Below, piece by piece: positions 62,778-64,000 of a DNA stretch of 64,000 nt. Numbering within the stretch: position 1 is the stretch's first letter; each line of letters begins with the position of its first letter. The position numbers and the translations under genes are program-made. A model generated the notes under the pieces. The model searched no databases. It saw only the letters and a program-made list of their open reading frames with translations, and was not told where the DNA came from. The DNA is from Streptomyces sp. NRRL F-6131 (GTDB taxonomy: Bacteria; Actinomycetota; Actinomycetes; Streptomycetales; Streptomycetaceae): NCBI GenBank assembly GCA_000719695.1, contig JOHN01000050.1, positions 22,541 to 86,540 on the forward strand, given 5' to 3'.

Positions 62778-63955
62778 CCACCACCTCCGTCGACCTGACC
62801 GACCCCGCCCTGTGGGCCCGTCCGGAGACCCCGGCCCTGGTCGCCGAACTGCGCCGCGAGGCGCCCGTGCACCGCACCGACAGCCTCGACGACGGTCCGA
62901 TCTGGTCGGTGATGACCTACAAGGAGTCGGCCGACGTGCTGCGCAACGCGGCCGTGTTCAGCTCCGAGTCCGGCTCGCTGCTGGGCGCCGGCGTCGGGAA
63001 CGTCCCGGTCGGATCGGGCCGGATGATGGCCCTCACCGACCCGCCCAAGCACCGCGAACTGCGAGCGCCCGCCAACCCGTTCTTCTCCAAGAACGGCGTG
63101 CGTGGCGCCTCCCGATCGATCGCCGAACGGGCCGGCGAGCTCTTCGACCGGGCCGTCGAGCAGGGCGAGGCCGACCTGGTGGACGTGGTCTCCGCGCTGC
63201 CGCTGGCCGTCATGTGCGACCTGCTGGACGTCCCGGAACAGGACCGCGACATGATGGTCCGGGTCTGCGACGTGGCGTTCCTGGGTGCCACCCCGGAGGA
63301 ACGCCGGGCCGGGCACCAGCAGTTGATCCCCTACCTGATGCACCAGGTGATGCTGCGGCGCACCGACCCCAAGGACGACCTCATCTCGATGATGGCCACC
63401 TACAAGGTCAACGGGCGGCTGATGCCGGTCGAGGACGTCGTGCTCAACCTGGACAACATCGTGGTGGGCGGGGTCCAGACGGTCCGCCACACCGCCGCGA
63501 TGGGGCTGCACACCCTGGTCCACCGGCCGGACCTCTGGCAGGCCCTGCAGCGCGGCGAGGTGGACATGGACTCCGCCGTCGACGAGCTGCTGCGCTGGAC
63601 CTCGGTCGGGCTGCACACCCTGCGCACCGCCAGCCGGGACATCGAGCTGGCCGGGCGGCAGATCCGGCGCGGCGACCGGGTCGCGGTCTGGGTGTGGTCG
63701 GCGAACCGGGACCCGGAGGCCTTCGAGGCCCCGGAGGAGATCCGGCTCGACCGCTCGCCCAACAAGCACCTGGCGCTGGGCCTGGGCGCCCACTACTGCA
63801 TCGGCGCGCCGCTGGCGAAGGCCGAGCTGAGCGCGCTGTTCTCGGCGGCGCTGGAGAAGGCGGCGACGATCGAACCGGCCGGCCCGGTGGAGTACAACCG
63901 CTCGATCATCAACTTCGGCCTGGACCGCTTCCCGGTCCGGCTGACCCCGCGCTGA
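62771..63955 (+). CDS. Cytochrome P450 with altered I-helix acid
   Basis: The 394-residue product has the heme motif LGLGAHYCIG with C343, where the family usually has Phe in the first place, and the ExxR motif E272-R275. In the I helix it reads VVGGVQTV (233-238): the conserved acid before Thr237 is Gln236, which usually delivers protons for O2 cleavage. The P450 probably oxidises an amino acid on a carrier or the peptide, but the Gln may tune it to an unusual reaction. GAGGAG precedes ATG 62771; a GTG at 62774 would give the ATGA-style overlap. Confidence 0.88.
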   Translation: MVTTTSVDLTDPALWARPETPALVAELRREAPVHRTDSLDDGPIWSVMTYKESADVLRNAAVFSSESGSLLGAGVGNVPVGSGRMMALTDPPKHRELRAPANPFFSKNGVRGASRSIAERAGELFDRAVEQGEADLVDVVSALPLAVMCDLLDVPEQDRDMMVRVCDVAFLGATPEERRAGHQQLIPYLMHQVMLRRTDPKDDLISMMATYKVNGRLMPVEDVVLNLDNIVVGGVQTVRHTAAMGLHTLVHRPDLWQALQRGEVDMDSAVDELLRWTSVGLHTLRTASRDIELAGRQIRRGDRVAVWVWSANRDPEAFEAPEEIRLDRSPNKHLALGLGAHYCIGAPLAKAELSALFSAALEKAATIEPAGPVEYNRSIINFGLDRFPVRLTPR

Positions 63956-64000
63956 ACCGTTCGACTTCCCGCCGCCCCGCCCCCGTACCGACCCCGACCC
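63956..64000. other. Right edge
   Basis: Only 45 bp follow the P450 stop. Cluster 2 may continue beyond the window; no terminator is visible here. Confidence 0.6.

Noticed and set aside
63964..63979. Sixth copy of the dispersed palindrome near the right edge
   Set aside because: Only TCGACTTCCCG is present, without the left arm, so it is not counted.
1..64000. CRISPR arrays, insertion sequences or an integrase
   Set aside because: No regular repeat/spacer array and no transposase or integrase motifs were seen; short tandem repeats here have no unique spacers.

Overview
The window comes from a high-GC actinomycete, most likely Streptomyces or Kitasatospora. The base composition, third-position G/C bias, a solitary tRNA-fMet, the XRE/DUF397/HATPase regulatory trio, the many secreted serine hydrolases and two dense biosynthetic gene clusters all fit that family. 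Nothing in the sequence fixes genus or species.

Layout. Positions 1-3.2 kb hold the start of an FtsX-type permease (cut by the window edge) and a WGR/beta-propeller protein. From 3.3 to 16.6 kb lies cluster 1: ten genes on the minus strand, mostly joined by 4-nt start/stop overlaps and probably one transcript. It reads A domain, free-standing carrier protein, MAO-like amine oxidase, acyl-AMP ligase, KamA-type 2,3-aminomutase, ATP-grasp ligase, PaaK-like ligase, MFS exporter, SDR and a second PaaK-like ligase. A PaaI-type thioesterase converges on its end. The aminomutase keeps both aspartates that hold the distal amine of lysine, and the A-domain pocket reads like a lysine/beta-lysine pocket, so the two lines of evidence agree on a beta-lysine-derived product. 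The set of four adenylating enzymes plus one ATP-grasp enzyme around a single carrier is not one I recognise.

From 17 to 43.9 kb runs a mixed region of regulators (XRE-cupin, AraC x3, HxlR, WYL, XRE/DUF397, LuxR), secreted penicillin-binding-protein-like hydrolases, small enzymes and a tRNA-fMet. Five copies of one dispersed palindrome (core GGAAGTCG...CGACTTCC) sit just behind gene ends between 21.5 and 29.5 kb.

From 44.5 kb to the right edge lies cluster 2 on the plus strand: an XRE/AAA regulator, both subunits of a glutamate mutase-type B12 enzyme, a class II aaRS core without a tRNA-binding domain, a one-domain FMN glutamate-synthase homologue, NRPS genes (A-PCP-C-A-PCP; C-A-PCP-C; A-PCP), a type II thioesterase and a P450. 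The logic is a four-residue peptide with glutamate-derived 3-methylaspartate (or its amide) as a probable building block. No chain-terminating TE domain is fused to the NRPS, and the cluster may continue past the window. Most reading frames opposite the real genes are long only because of GC bias and are not annotated.
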